Made by a program: the position numbers and the translations under genes. Below, piece after piece: positions 7,525-14,777 of a stretch of 20,830 nt of DNA; position 1 is the first letter of the stretch; each line of letters starts with the position of its first letter. The notes beneath the pieces are model-generated. The model searched no databases. It saw nothing but the letters and a program-made list of their open reading frames with translations, and was not told where the DNA came from. Origin of the DNA: Alphaproteobacteria bacterium UBA3002 (GTDB lineage Bacteria; Pseudomonadota; Alphaproteobacteria; Rickettsiales; UBA3002); assembly GCA_002346425.1 (NCBI GenBank), contig DDZS01000057.1, forward strand, positions 1 through 20,830, in the 5' to 3' direction.

Positions 7525-8457
7525 ATGCGCTCTGTGATTATCGGCACGGGCAGCTATTTGCCGCAGCGCGTGATGACCAATGCCGACTGGGCCGAGCATG
7601 TTGAAACGTCTGACGAATGGATTCGGGCGCGCACCGGCATTACGCAACGTCATATCGCCAGTAATGATGAGTCAACCACCACATTAGCCATCGCAGCAGC
7701 CGAAGCGGCGCTTACGAATGCGGGTGTTTCTGGGGCAGACATCGATGCGATCATCGTTGCGACCAGTACGCCGGAGCGCGCCATGCCATCGACCGCTTGC
7801 TTGGTCCAGCAGGCAATCGGAAATGCGGGGGCGTTTGCGTTGGATATCACCGCCGCCTGCAGCGGCTTTGTCTATGGCCTGCAACTGGCGGATCAGCAAA
7901 TACAGAGCGGGGCCGCAAAACGTGTGCTGCTAATCGGGGCGGAGACAATGTCGCGCATCATCGACTGGACGGATCGCAGCACCTGTATTTTATTTGGCGA
8001 TGGGGCCGGAGCGGTCATTCTGGAAGCGCAAGAGAAAGATGCCCGCGGCATTATCGCGACGCAGCTTTTTAGCGACGGCACCTATGCCGATATCTTGAAA
8101 ACCGAAGACCAAAAATTGCAAATGGAGGGACAAGAGGTGTTCCGCCATGGCGTTGAAAAAATGGCGCAGGTAACGCTTGGGATGTTGGAAAAAGCGGGCG
8201 TATCGCTTGATGCTGTCGACTGGTTGATTCCGCATCAGGCAAATCTGCGCATCATCAGTTCGATTGCCAAAAAACTTAAACTGTCGCAGGACAAAGCGAT
8301 CGTCACACTTGACCATCACGCCAATACTTCCGCCGCATCCATTCCTTTAGCGCTGGACGAAGCCGCGCGCGATGGCCGATTGGTCCACGGAAATTTATGT
8401 GCCATGCCCGCACTTGGGGCTGGACTCACTTGGGGATGTTGCCTATTACAATGGTAA
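7525..8457 (+). CDS. fabH: 3-oxoacyl-ACP synthase III (KAS III)
   Basis: FabH condenses acetyl-CoA with malonyl-ACP to start fatty acid synthesis in the cytoplasm. The triad is visible: Cys112 in ITAACSGF, His237 in LIPHQAN and Asn267 in HHANTSAAS. The N-terminal TSDEWIRARTGI motif and the glycine-rich FGDGAGAVIL are also present. The 310 residues are a little shorter than the usual 315-325, without a visible gap in a motif. HHAN replaces the common YGN before the catalytic Asn region, a conservative site difference. It is one base from plsX and precedes ihfA. Confidence 0.96.
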   Translation: MRSVIIGTGSYLPQRVMTNADWAEHVETSDEWIRARTGITQRHIASNDESTTTLAIAAAEAALTNAGVSGADIDAIIVATSTPERAMPSTACLVQQAIGNAGAFALDITAACSGFVYGLQLADQQIQSGAAKRVLLIGAETMSRIIDWTDRSTCILFGDGAGAVILEAQEKDARGIIATQLFSDGTYADILKTEDQKLQMEGQEVFRHGVEKMAQVTLGMLEKAGVSLDAVDWLIPHQANLRIISSIAKKLKLSQDKAIVTLDHHANTSAASIPLALDEAARDGRLVHGNLCAMPALGAGLTWGCCLLQW

Positions 8458-8485
8458 CCAAACACGCTAACGAAACGAGGAGACT

Positions 8486-8779
8486 ATGAGCAAAACCCTG
8501 ACCCGTGCCGATTTAAGTAACGCTGTATACCGCGAAATCGGCCTGTCGCTGACCGAATCGACTGAACTGGTAGATGCGGTGATCGACGAGATTGGCGACG
8601 CGCTGGAATCCGGTGAGAGCGTGAAGCTTTCTACCTTTGGCACATTCAAGCTTCGTTCGAAAAAAGAACGTGTTGGCCGTAACCCAAAAACCGGCATCGA
8701 AGTGCCGATTTCGCCGCGCACGGTTCTGTCATTCACAGCCTCGAATATTTTGAAAGAAAAAGTCAACAAAGCTGGCTAA
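8486..8779 (+). CDS. ihfA: Integration host factor alpha subunit
   Basis: This is the partner of IHF-beta; the two form the DNA-bending heterodimer. The 97 residues begin MSKTLTRADLSNAVYREIGL, the alpha-type start, and contain the DNA arm RVGRNPKTG (62-70) with the intercalating Pro67. A strong Shine-Dalgarno GAGGAG (8477-8482) lies 3 bases before ATG 8486. The position between fabH and a MerR-type gene is the standard alphaproteobacterial context. Assignment as alpha rather than HU or beta rests on this context and the N-terminal form. Confidence 0.93.
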   Translation: MSKTLTRADLSNAVYREIGLSLTESTELVDAVIDEIGDALESGESVKLSTFGTFKLRSKKERVGRNPKTGIEVPISPRTVLSFTASNILKEKVNKAG

Positions 8780-8809
8780 GCATGGTGATGACAAGCGGAG
8801 GAACGAACC

Positions 8810-9283
8810 ATGCAAACGACTGCTGCTAATACAGTGCGTCAAAAGAAAGCCCGGGCGCTGAAAACCATCAGCGAAGCCGCCGAACTGGTGGATGTCCCGC
8901 AACATGTGCTGCGATTCTGGGAAACCAAATTCGCGCAGATTAAGCCGCTGAAGCGCAATGGTGGCCGCCGCTTTTATCGCCCCGAAGACATTGAAGTTCT
9001 GCTGCAGATTAAATTTCTGCTGTATAAAAAAGGCTATACCATTAAGGGCGCCAAAAAAGCGTTTGAGCAGCTAAGCGCCGAAGAGATCCGCACGGCGTTT
9101 ACCGAAGTAGGAAAAGGCGAAGCGGCAGAGGCGGTATCGAATGATAATGCGCAAGCTATTGCCACTGCGGAGCCTGCTCATGAGCCATCCACGCAGGACG
9201 CGGTGGATAGTGATCATCTGAAAACGATTGCGAAAGAACTCCGTCAGCTCAGTACGCAATTGCGGACCAAAGGGCGCGAGTAA
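8810..9283 (+). CDS. MerR family transcriptional regulator (ihfA-linked type)
   Basis: The 157-residue protein has a MerR-type winged helix-turn-helix at about residues 18-85. The pattern is TISEAAELVDVPQHVLRFWE, then LKRNGGRRFYRPEDIE, which is the wing and recognition part. No cysteine metal site is seen. From about residue 105 the chain is Ala/Glu-rich and probably disordered, and it ends with a short helix (136-157). This form, following ihfA and preceding tRNA-Pro, is common in alphaproteobacteria. GGAGG (8797-8801) is a clear Shine-Dalgarno. What it regulates is not known. Confidence 0.9.
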   Translation: MQTTAANTVRQKKARALKTISEAAELVDVPQHVLRFWETKFAQIKPLKRNGGRRFYRPEDIEVLLQIKFLLYKKGYTIKGAKKAFEQLSAEEIRTAFTEVGKGEAAEAVSNDNAQAIATAEPAHEPSTQDAVDSDHLKTIAKELRQLSTQLRTKGRE

Positions 9284-9297
9284 GCAATTCAGTATTC

Positions 9298-9318
9298 TTT
9301 CTTCGCTTGACGAAGAAA
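9298..9318 (+). terminator. Weak terminator-like hairpin after the MerR gene
   Basis: TTTCTTCG (9298-9305) and CGAAGAAA (9311-9318) form a perfect 8-pair stem with a 5-base loop, 15 bases after the MerR stop codon. The stem is A/T-rich, and the nearest T-rich run (about 9326-9334) is not directly attached. It may end the rpmF-plsX-fabH-ihfA-merR transcript, but it is not a strong rho-independent terminator. Confidence 0.4.
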
Positions 9319-9359
9319 AGCATTCGTTATTTTAGGCTGCGACTAATCCCAAACTTTAC

Positions 9360-9388
9360 TTGTGTTTCCTAACCTCTGCCAGTACACC
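9360..9388 (+). promoter_or_regulatory. Possible tRNA-Pro promoter
   Basis: TTGTGT (9360-9365) and TACACC (9383-9388) are 17 bases apart and would start a transcript a few bases ahead of the tRNA at 9400. Both boxes are imperfect. The tRNA lies 117 bases after the MerR gene with a hairpin between, which makes its own promoter plausible. Confidence 0.3.
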
Positions 9389-9399
9389 GACTCCAGTGT

Positions 9400-9476
9400 C
9401 GGGGCGTAGCGCAGCCCGGTAGCGCGTCCGTCTGGGGGACGGGAGGTCGCAGGTTCAAGTCCTGTCGCCCCGACCA
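9400..9476 (+). tRNA. tRNA-Pro (anticodon GGG)
   Basis: A full cloverleaf of 77 bases can be drawn. The acceptor stem CGGGGCG (9400-9406) pairs with CGCCCCG (9466-9472), with A at the discriminator position and an encoded CCA (9474-9476). The D stem is GCGC/GCGC. The anticodon stem TCCGT/ACGGG (one G-T pair) carries the loop CTGGGGG (9432-9438), with anticodon GGG at 9434-9436. The T arm has GGTTCAAGTCC. The C1-G72 pair and the anticodon give proline. It marks the left border of the accessory block. I found no second copy of its 3' end in the window. Confidence 0.95.
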
Positions 9477-9589
9477 TTTATTTCTACTCCCTATAACCAA
9501 TCGTATAAGCCGTAATTAATATTTATTAACATTTTTAATATATTTGTGTTAAATTGTTTTTATATTTTAAATTACCTGGGCTGAGATAT
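9477..9589. other. Very A/T-rich gap after the tRNA gene
   Basis: Bases 9481-9570 contain 17 G or C in 90, far below the rest of the window. An inverted repeat TTAACA (9526-9531) and TGTTAA (9547-9552) lies inside, with 15 bases between the arms. It could be a protein-binding site or chance in A/T-rich DNA. No convincing promoter with proper spacing was found. The composition fits either a regulatory region of foreign DNA or a junction of inserted DNA next to a tRNA. Confidence 0.5.
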
Positions 9590-9772
9590 ATGGGATTAGA
9601 TTTTCAACACATCCAAAATACCGAATTATACGATACCTCACACAAGCTTAATCCAGCCAAACTCGCCTTACTAAAAGACAATCTGACCATATCGCGAAAC
9701 ATACGCGTTGGAATTGCGATAGCAGCAACTTGTTCAATAGTATGGATGAAGCCTACCGCACTGGTGCATTAA
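9590..9772 (+). CDS. Short reading frame of 60 residues, possible 5' part of the next gene
   Basis: I do not recognise this sequence. It begins MGLDFQHIQNTELYD and contains a short hydrophobic stretch, VGIAIAATCSIVW (about 40-52). It ends in a different frame from the next gene, overlapping it by 31 bases. The first about 48 residues look like normal protein, but the last ten are Met/Lys/Pro/His-like residues of no clear pattern. The following frame is open back to 9652, so a single missing base between about 9652 and 9772 would join the two into a protein of about 340 residues. It may instead be a separate small gene. No clear Shine-Dalgarno sequence precedes the ATG. Confidence 0.4.
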   Translation: MGLDFQHIQNTELYDTSHKLNPAKLALLKDNLTISRNIRVGIAIAATCSIVWMKPTALVH

Positions 9773-10620
9773 TTTTTTCTGAAGCGTTAGTTGATGGAGC
9801 TAAATACACCTTAGAAGAAGCGATAGACCGCTATAATCTATTGCAAATGGAAGCAAAAAACTGGGTAGAAAAGGTGGATCATGCCCGCGCATGCCTTCAG
9901 GAATCTACCGATAAACTTCTGACACTCATCGCGGCTCTCATAGAATTAAAACCCTCGGTATCGATTGAGTATTTACTGTTGTTAGAGCGTCAATATGAAG
10001 AGGCAGAGAATGACTTTATGCATTTCTGGGAGAGGTTGAGCGACGCACAGGAAGCGCATCTAAATCATGAAGGCGTGTTTCATTTGAGCTGGATTGCGCA
10101 AATGATGGGTTTTAAGCAAAATGTTGATATGTATGAATATGATCAGTCGCGCAGTCAGGATGCGAATGTCAGCGATGCTTTAATGGAGCAGTTTATAGCA
10201 CTGCTGGATGGATGTGCGTATTCTACGCCTATCGAGCAAGGGCTTTATACCTGCTATAAGGAAGAACAGTTACCTCGCCGATATTATAAACTCACTATTC
10301 GGCCTTTCGAGAAAATGATTATCAGTCAATCATCGTGGCAGACTTGGGCAGGCTTTAAAGCGGCACTTGAAGCCGTTTCCGAGGAGTTAAGAGAAAAATT
10401 TATGACGCATTCGCCAGCCTATCATACGTATATGCGTGCGCAAAAAACGCAGGCGCAATACACGATTGAGAAATCGGCGCGCTATCTGGAAGAGGGAGTA
10501 AATAAGGCTACACACAAACTCTCAAATGGGGCAAAAAAGATCACTGCATATGGGTCGTCAGCGCTTGCCATAAAAAAGAATTCGCAAGAGCTGGCGATTA
10601 TTGAGACGGACATATTTTAA
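9742..10620 (+). CDS. Uncharacterised mostly helical protein
   Basis: I do not recognise this family. The 292 residues (from ATG 9742; a TTG at 9730 would add 4) have no transmembrane segment or signal peptide. Helix-rich charged stretches such as TLEEAIDRYNLLQMEAKNW and LLLERQYEEAENDFMHFWE suggest a coiled-coil or helical bundle in the first half. The second half holds a compact region with aromatic residues (PRRYYKLTIRPFEKM; SSWQTWAGF). The C-terminus is a long amphipathic helix with Lys, Ala and Ser. No Shine-Dalgarno precedes ATG 9742, and its 5' end overlaps the previous frame, so it may be the 3' part of a frameshifted gene. The next gene starts 12 bases after its stop, suggesting an operon. 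Confidence 0.65.
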   Translation: MDEAYRTGALIFSEALVDGAKYTLEEAIDRYNLLQMEAKNWVEKVDHARACLQESTDKLLTLIAALIELKPSVSIEYLLLLERQYEEAENDFMHFWERLSDAQEAHLNHEGVFHLSWIAQMMGFKQNVDMYEYDQSRSQDANVSDALMEQFIALLDGCAYSTPIEQGLYTCYKEEQLPRRYYKLTIRPFEKMIISQSSWQTWAGFKAALEAVSEELREKFMTHSPAYHTYMRAQKTQAQYTIEKSARYLEEGVNKATHKLSNGAKKITAYGSSALAIKKNSQELAIIETDIF

Positions 10621-10632
10621 AAGGAAAATAGT

Positions 10633-11001
10633 TTGAAACGCACCATTACACGCATTGCCTGGGCATTTCTCGCACTGTTCGTTGTGATGTATATTGCGGG
10701 CATCGTGTTAAACGACACCTATTATACGGTTCCAGAGCTGGCGAAACTGCCCGGAGACGATGTGGCAGAAAATTCGCGCGTGTTTAATGACCGCATTCAA
10801 ACGGAATTTCCGATTGGAACGCAGACGGAAGAGCTGATTCAAACGCTGAAAGCGAATGAATTTACCATTTCGCCTGAGGGCAATCAGGCATCCTATTCTA
10901 AACATGGTGCCCCCTGCATCACGCAATGGTTTGTTCATTGGCAAGCAGAAGATGAGCGCGTGCGTGAGATTAAAGGCCGGGTCGGCCTAACCTGCCCGTA
11001 A
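10633..11001 (+). CDS. Small membrane-anchored or exported protein of unknown function
   Basis: The 122-residue protein begins MKRTITRIAWAFLALFVVMY, a basic start followed by a hydrophobic segment (about residues 8-26), which is a signal anchor or signal peptide. The remainder should lie in the periplasm. It contains FPIGTQTEELIQTLKANEF, a pattern of a Gly-Thr turn followed by a helix that is reminiscent of small BamE/SmpA-like folds; this is weak and inferred. Two cysteines near the end (ITQWFVHW is between them, Cys in APCIT and in LTCP) could form a disulfide. The start codon is TTG, supported by AAGGA (10621-10625) at a normal distance. It follows the helical protein by 12 bases. Confidence 0.65.
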   Translation: MKRTITRIAWAFLALFVVMYIAGIVLNDTYYTVPELAKLPGDDVAENSRVFNDRIQTEFPIGTQTEELIQTLKANEFTISPEGNQASYSKHGAPCITQWFVHWQAEDERVREIKGRVGLTCP

Positions 11002-11032
11002 TATTTTGTTCCTGAAGTAACTTATTTTTAAC

Positions 11033-11064
11033 TTTTGCGCCTTATCATTGGATAAGGAGCAAAA
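11033..11064 (+). promoter_or_regulatory. Hairpin that buries the Shine-Dalgarno of the transglycosylase-like gene
   Basis: A 32-base inverted repeat has 13 pairs with one internal G/A mismatch and a 4-base loop ATTG (11047-11050). The left arm runs 11033-11046 and the right arm 11051-11064. The right arm contains AAGGAG (11054-11059), the Shine-Dalgarno for the ATG at 11066, and the stem ends one base before that ATG. In RNA this would block ribosome binding unless opened. The same palindrome could be a DNA operator. No T-run follows on the plus strand in the position needed for termination. Confidence 0.6.
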
Positions 11065-11065
11065 T

Positions 11066-11728
11066 ATGAGTCTAGGAACGTTTCAAAAAATCCAAGCGAA
11101 CGGCCAAATGGCGTCATTTGAGAGATTACGTCATGGCGCAGCGAATATGGGCTTAGGGCAGCATATCGGTGCAATGGCGAATATCATTGCGGCCGAAAGT
11201 GGATGGAATCCACATGCGCAAAATCCGAACAGTAGCGCCGGTGGCTTGGCGCAATTTATTGATTCCACCTGGAGCCAATATGGCGGCGGCAACAAATTCG
11301 ACCCGATGCAACAAATTGCCAATTTTCTGCAATTTACCGCAGATAATATTCAAAGCTTCGTTTCAAATGTCGGCAGACAGCCGGATGCGGCAGAAATTTA
11401 CGCGTCGCATTTCGGCGGCGCCGGGGTGGGGAATGCACTTGGTAAAATGCTGGATAGCGGGCAGGGTCATTTGCCTATTTCTTCGGTATTAAGCTCAGAA
11501 CAAATTGCCGCGAACTCAGGCATCGAATTCAATGGCAAATCCTTCTCGCAATTAACGGTCGGCGAGTTTCATGACTGGGCTGCGTCTAAAGCCGATCCTG
11601 ATGGCACGGCGAATCAGGTCGCAGAAGCGGGCAGAGGGCTGCAAGGGGTCCGAGATTCTGAGCAAAGCACCTCTCACATTCCGCAGCTTACGGCTGCCCG
11701 CGAGCATTCGGGCGGTCGTAGCGCGTGA
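11066..11728 (+). CDS. Lytic-transglycosylase-like (lysozyme-fold) protein, phage type
   Basis: The 220-residue protein has a goose-lysozyme/SLT-like fold in its first about 130 residues. Glu44 in IIAAESGWNPHA is the likely catalytic acid. SAGGLAQFIDSTW (57-69) is the family's second motif, and IYASHFGGAG (111-120) matches the Y..HF.GA motif seen in phage-encoded transglycosylases. It should cleave peptidoglycan glycan strands. No signal peptide is present. The C-terminal 90 residues are polar with no known domain. The ATG 11066 has AAGGAG at 7 bases, but this is buried in a strong hairpin; a TTG at 11048 falls within that hairpin. Its neighbour is another cell-wall-type enzyme. Phage, toxin or export role is open. 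Confidence 0.75.
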   Translation: MSLGTFQKIQANGQMASFERLRHGAANMGLGQHIGAMANIIAAESGWNPHAQNPNSSAGGLAQFIDSTWSQYGGGNKFDPMQQIANFLQFTADNIQSFVSNVGRQPDAAEIYASHFGGAGVGNALGKMLDSGQGHLPISSVLSSEQIAANSGIEFNGKSFSQLTVGEFHDWAASKADPDGTANQVAEAGRGLQGVRDSEQSTSHIPQLTAAREHSGGRSA

Positions 11729-11841
11729 TTTTTTGATGTAAACGGCGTGTTTCTAACCATTTTCTTTAAGATAACCCCGCCATCTTCACACAACCGTAAC
11801 ATTTCTTTGGCATACTGAAGCTGAGGAGAAATACGTATTTA

Positions 11842-14715
11842 ATGTCAGTTACTAGTCAAAACGCTGCAATTGTTGCTCAGACCTTATTCGATAAAGGCTG
11901 GGAAAAGCATCAGGTTGCCGGGATGCTGGGGCGTTTACAGGTTGAAAGTGGATTTAACGTCGATGCAGTCGGCGATAAAAATACGTCGCAATGGGCATAT
12001 GGTATTGCACAGTGGCGCGGTGACCGGCTGACGAATTTGAAAGGTTATGCTGCGGATTTAGGGCGTGACTGGAAAGACATCGAAGTTCAAGCTTTGTTCC
12101 TCGATCACGAAATGCGGACATCAGAAAAACGTGCGGGGGATATGATGTTTGCCTCCGCGTCGATTGAAGAAGCCGCTACGGCCGCCATGGCGTTTGAGCG
12201 TCCTTCAGGGTTTACATGGAATAATCCCAAAGGTGGATTGCATTTTGACCGTACTCTTCGGCATGCCAGCGAGTCCTATCAAGCCTTAGATGGCATGACG
12301 ACAGGATTCTATTCTGGTCTTGGAGCTGCTGCCTTGCAAGCCAAACTGCCGCAGCTCAGTTTAGACCTGTATGACAATGTCGATAAAAACAAAGCCGCGG
12401 GGGCAGTGGCGGCGTTTAGTGGGCAGGAGGGCTATAATGCTTACGCATCGCAACGTGCACTGTTGTCGATGCTGGATAGCGGGACGTTACCGGTTTCTGC
12501 TGAAGCGAAAGCGGGGATTAACCGCGAGGCTCTGGATAAAGAATTAGGCCGTCTGCCGGATGAAGAAGCCAAAAAGATTGAGGCGATGCCGGATGATGAG
12601 CGTCGCGCGTACCTCAAAGATAAGAAGATTGCGCGGTTGGGCGATGAGAAAACCGGCTATCAATATTACGATATCGATCAAGCGAAATTTGGCGAAGAGT
12701 CGCAAAAAGTTGCCTCGGCATTAGCAGAATCTTACGAGAATTTACCGCCGGAGCAACAGGCCGCGCTGAAAGAAACGCAGCAACAGGAAATTGCCGAAGC
12801 GCAGCAGAAATATCAGGATGAAGTCCGCCAACAAGCCGCCGCCGCACAAGAGCGCTTAGGCAATGGCGACGGTATGGATCCGTTCCTGATGATATTCATG
12901 CTTGCCATGGCGATGAGCATTGAAGATCCGGAACAACGCGCGGCCGCAATCCAGCAGATCATGAGCATGATGGGGCCGGATGGTAGCTTCAATCCGAATC
13001 GCGGCGCGGGTATGGGCGGCGATTCTGGTCCGCATGGCCCGGGCGGCCCGACGGGCCATGGCTATGGCGACCTCAGTGGCAGCACCAGTTTAGATATCGC
13101 ACCTCAGTATCATACCGGCGGTTTGGATGTTAAGCCCGAAGACATTGCGTCTGATGATTTATTGAAAGAATTATCCGCAAAAACCGGCATCCCCACAGAC
13201 AAATTGCGCGAGCGGACAAAAAGTGCTGCCGGGCAAATCAATAGCCTGCATCCGGATATCAAAGCCGCAACGCTGGAAAGCGTGCATCAGTCTTGGGCTG
13301 GCGGCACGCCAATATTACTCGATACCGGCACCACTTCGCCGGATCAATTTGGCTTCCGCGGCAACGGATCATTTAACGGCGTTGACAAACGAATAGCCCA
13401 TATCATCGAAGCCACCGCGCGAGAATTTCCGCTACGTGTGCGTGTGATGTCCGGTCGTGAAGGCCGGGGATCAGGCGTCCACGCGACAGGTAGAGCTGTA
13501 GATATTACCTTATATGACCAAGACGGTAACGCGCTTGGCAATTATCAGAATTCACAGAATTTTCGTGCTTACGAGCTGTTTGCGCAAGCGGCGTGGTTGA
13601 AAACCAAAGAACTCTATCCCGATCTGGTCGATGGCCAAGGCCACGACTTTAACTGGGGCGGCCTGTTTGGTGATAATGGCAACGGTGGATACAAATATGG
13701 TTCCAACGATACGATGGATTTTCGTATTGAGCATAATAGCAAATTCCGAGCTGGCTCGATTATGGGGGGCTTAAATAACCGTCATAGTTTTTATGATCAG
13801 GGTGATATTTTAGGCGGTAGTAAACCATTTAGTCAGGAAAATTTTGCTGAAGGCATGCGACAGTTACACGGGCTGCGTTTGACGCCGCAACAGGCAGCGC
13901 ATAATCGGGCAACCTTATTCGGCGTGGGCCGTGCTTCCGGCACGCTAGAGGCGCGTTCGGATACGTATTTCCATAGTCGTACGCTGGCATTTAATACGGT
14001 GCCGTTGGATAGTAACGGCGATCCTGTTCGCACGGCAGACAGTACCACCCAACAGCAAATCAATACGATCTTCACTAGCAACGGTTTAACGGCCAACACA
14101 GGTGGTAAAGCGGGGCAAGCGCCTGGCTTCCATGTTGGGGACCCTTCAAGCTTTGCCAATCTTCCGGTCCAGCCGGGTAGCCGTGATACCGTGCCAGGAG
14201 GGATCGCTGTCCTGCCCGCTACGTGGCGTAGCCCGGCGATGGAGCAAGCGGTACAGCAAGTAGAAAAACGCCGCGCCGATGCAGCAGCAGCGGCCGCTCC
14301 ACAAAAGAAAGCCGGGGTCACCATTAATCAATTGCCGCCGGATGTGATCGCCGCCCTGATGAAAATCGGGATGGATAGCAATAATGATGGCGTGCTGGAC
14401 GAAGAAGAAGCGCAAAACGCGAAAAAAACAAAAGATGTTTCGGCGGTCGCGGAAGCATTGAAAAAGAGCGGTGTTGAAACAACTGAAGAGGCATCCGGCG
14501 AAAGCAAAGCCGCGGATGCGCCGGTTAGCGACAAAGACGGGACGGAATTGTATAATGCCTTAACTGAAGCGGCGGCTGCGGGTAAAAAACTCGAAGGCGC
14601 TGGCACGGATGATGCTAAAGACGTGGAGGAAACACCCGAGGAGTCCAACGCACCGGAAAAGCAGGCCAGCAACGATAATGGTAAGAAGAAAGAGCCTGCT
14701 GCCGCTATCGCCTAA
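11842..14715 (+). CDS. Large composite cell-wall enzyme: tail-lysozyme-like, M15-like peptidase and EF-hand
   Basis: The 957-residue protein has three recognisable parts. Residues about 5-150 match the phage tail lysozyme pattern: GMLGRLQVESGFN with Glu35, then YGIAQWRGDRLTNLKGYA. Residues about 500-645 look like an M15-type peptidase: SGREGRGSGVHATGRAVD gives metal ligands His547 and Asp554, and FNWGG is at 603-607. Where relatives have a final His in D.MHF, this one reads DTMDF (Asp626); His631 follows. Residues 845-856 are a perfect EF-hand loop (DSNNDGVLDEEE). Between lie a Gln/Glu-rich coiled region (285-340), a Met-rich hydrophobic segment (346-377) and a Gly-rich linker. The tail is acidic and Ala-rich. 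No signal peptide is seen. GAGGAG (11823-11828) is 13 bases from ATG 11842, somewhat far. Confidence 0.75.
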   Translation: MSVTSQNAAIVAQTLFDKGWEKHQVAGMLGRLQVESGFNVDAVGDKNTSQWAYGIAQWRGDRLTNLKGYAADLGRDWKDIEVQALFLDHEMRTSEKRAGDMMFASASIEEAATAAMAFERPSGFTWNNPKGGLHFDRTLRHASESYQALDGMTTGFYSGLGAAALQAKLPQLSLDLYDNVDKNKAAGAVAAFSGQEGYNAYASQRALLSMLDSGTLPVSAEAKAGINREALDKELGRLPDEEAKKIEAMPDDERRAYLKDKKIARLGDEKTGYQYYDIDQAKFGEESQKVASALAESYENLPPEQQAALKETQQQEIAEAQQKYQDEVRQQAAAAQERLGNGDGMDPFLMIFMLAMAMSIEDPEQRAAAIQQIMSMMGPDGSFNPNRGAGMGGDSGPHGPGGPTGHGYGDLSGSTSLDIAPQYHTGGLDVKPEDIASDDLLKELSAKTGIPTDKLRERTKSAAGQINSLHPDIKAATLESVHQSWAGGTPILLDTGTTSPDQFGFRGNGSFNGVDKRIAHIIEATAREFPLRVRVMSGREGRGSGVHATGRAVDITLYDQDGNALGNYQNSQNFRAYELFAQAAWLKTKELYPDLVDGQGHDFNWGGLFGDNGNGGYKYGSNDTMDFRIEHNSKFRAGSIMGGLNNRHSFYDQGDILGGSKPFSQENFAEGMRQLHGLRLTPQQAAHNRATLFGVGRASGTLEARSDTYFHSRTLAFNTVPLDSNGDPVRTADSTTQQQINTIFTSNGLTANTGGKAGQAPGFHVGDPSSFANLPVQPGSRDTVPGGIAVLPATWRSPAMEQAVQQVEKRRADAAAAAAPQKKAGVTINQLPPDVIAALMKIGMDSNNDGVLDEEEAQNAKKTKDVSAVAEALKKSGVETTEEASGESKAADAPVSDKDGTELYNALTEAAAAGKKLEGAGTDDAKDVEETPEESNAPEKQASNDNGKKKEPAAAIA

Positions 14716-14777
14716 GCTTGGCGTATAAGTCGCGCTCTTTACTTGTTCTTTCATCCAAGCCGCGCTATGTCGTGGTC

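Noticed and set aside
9466..9476. tRNA-Pro 3' end as an attachment site
   Set aside because: I looked for a repeat of this sequence further right up to purB and found none, and there is no integrase in the window, so an attachment site is not supported.
14716..14760. Inverted repeat GCTTGG ... CCAAGC before purB
   Set aside because: Only 6 pairs across a 33-base loop with no T-run; too weak to call a terminator or regulatory element.
14718..14777. TTG start extending PurB by 20 residues
   Set aside because: MIPRYSR at 14778 is the standard PurB start in this group; the extension has no family support.
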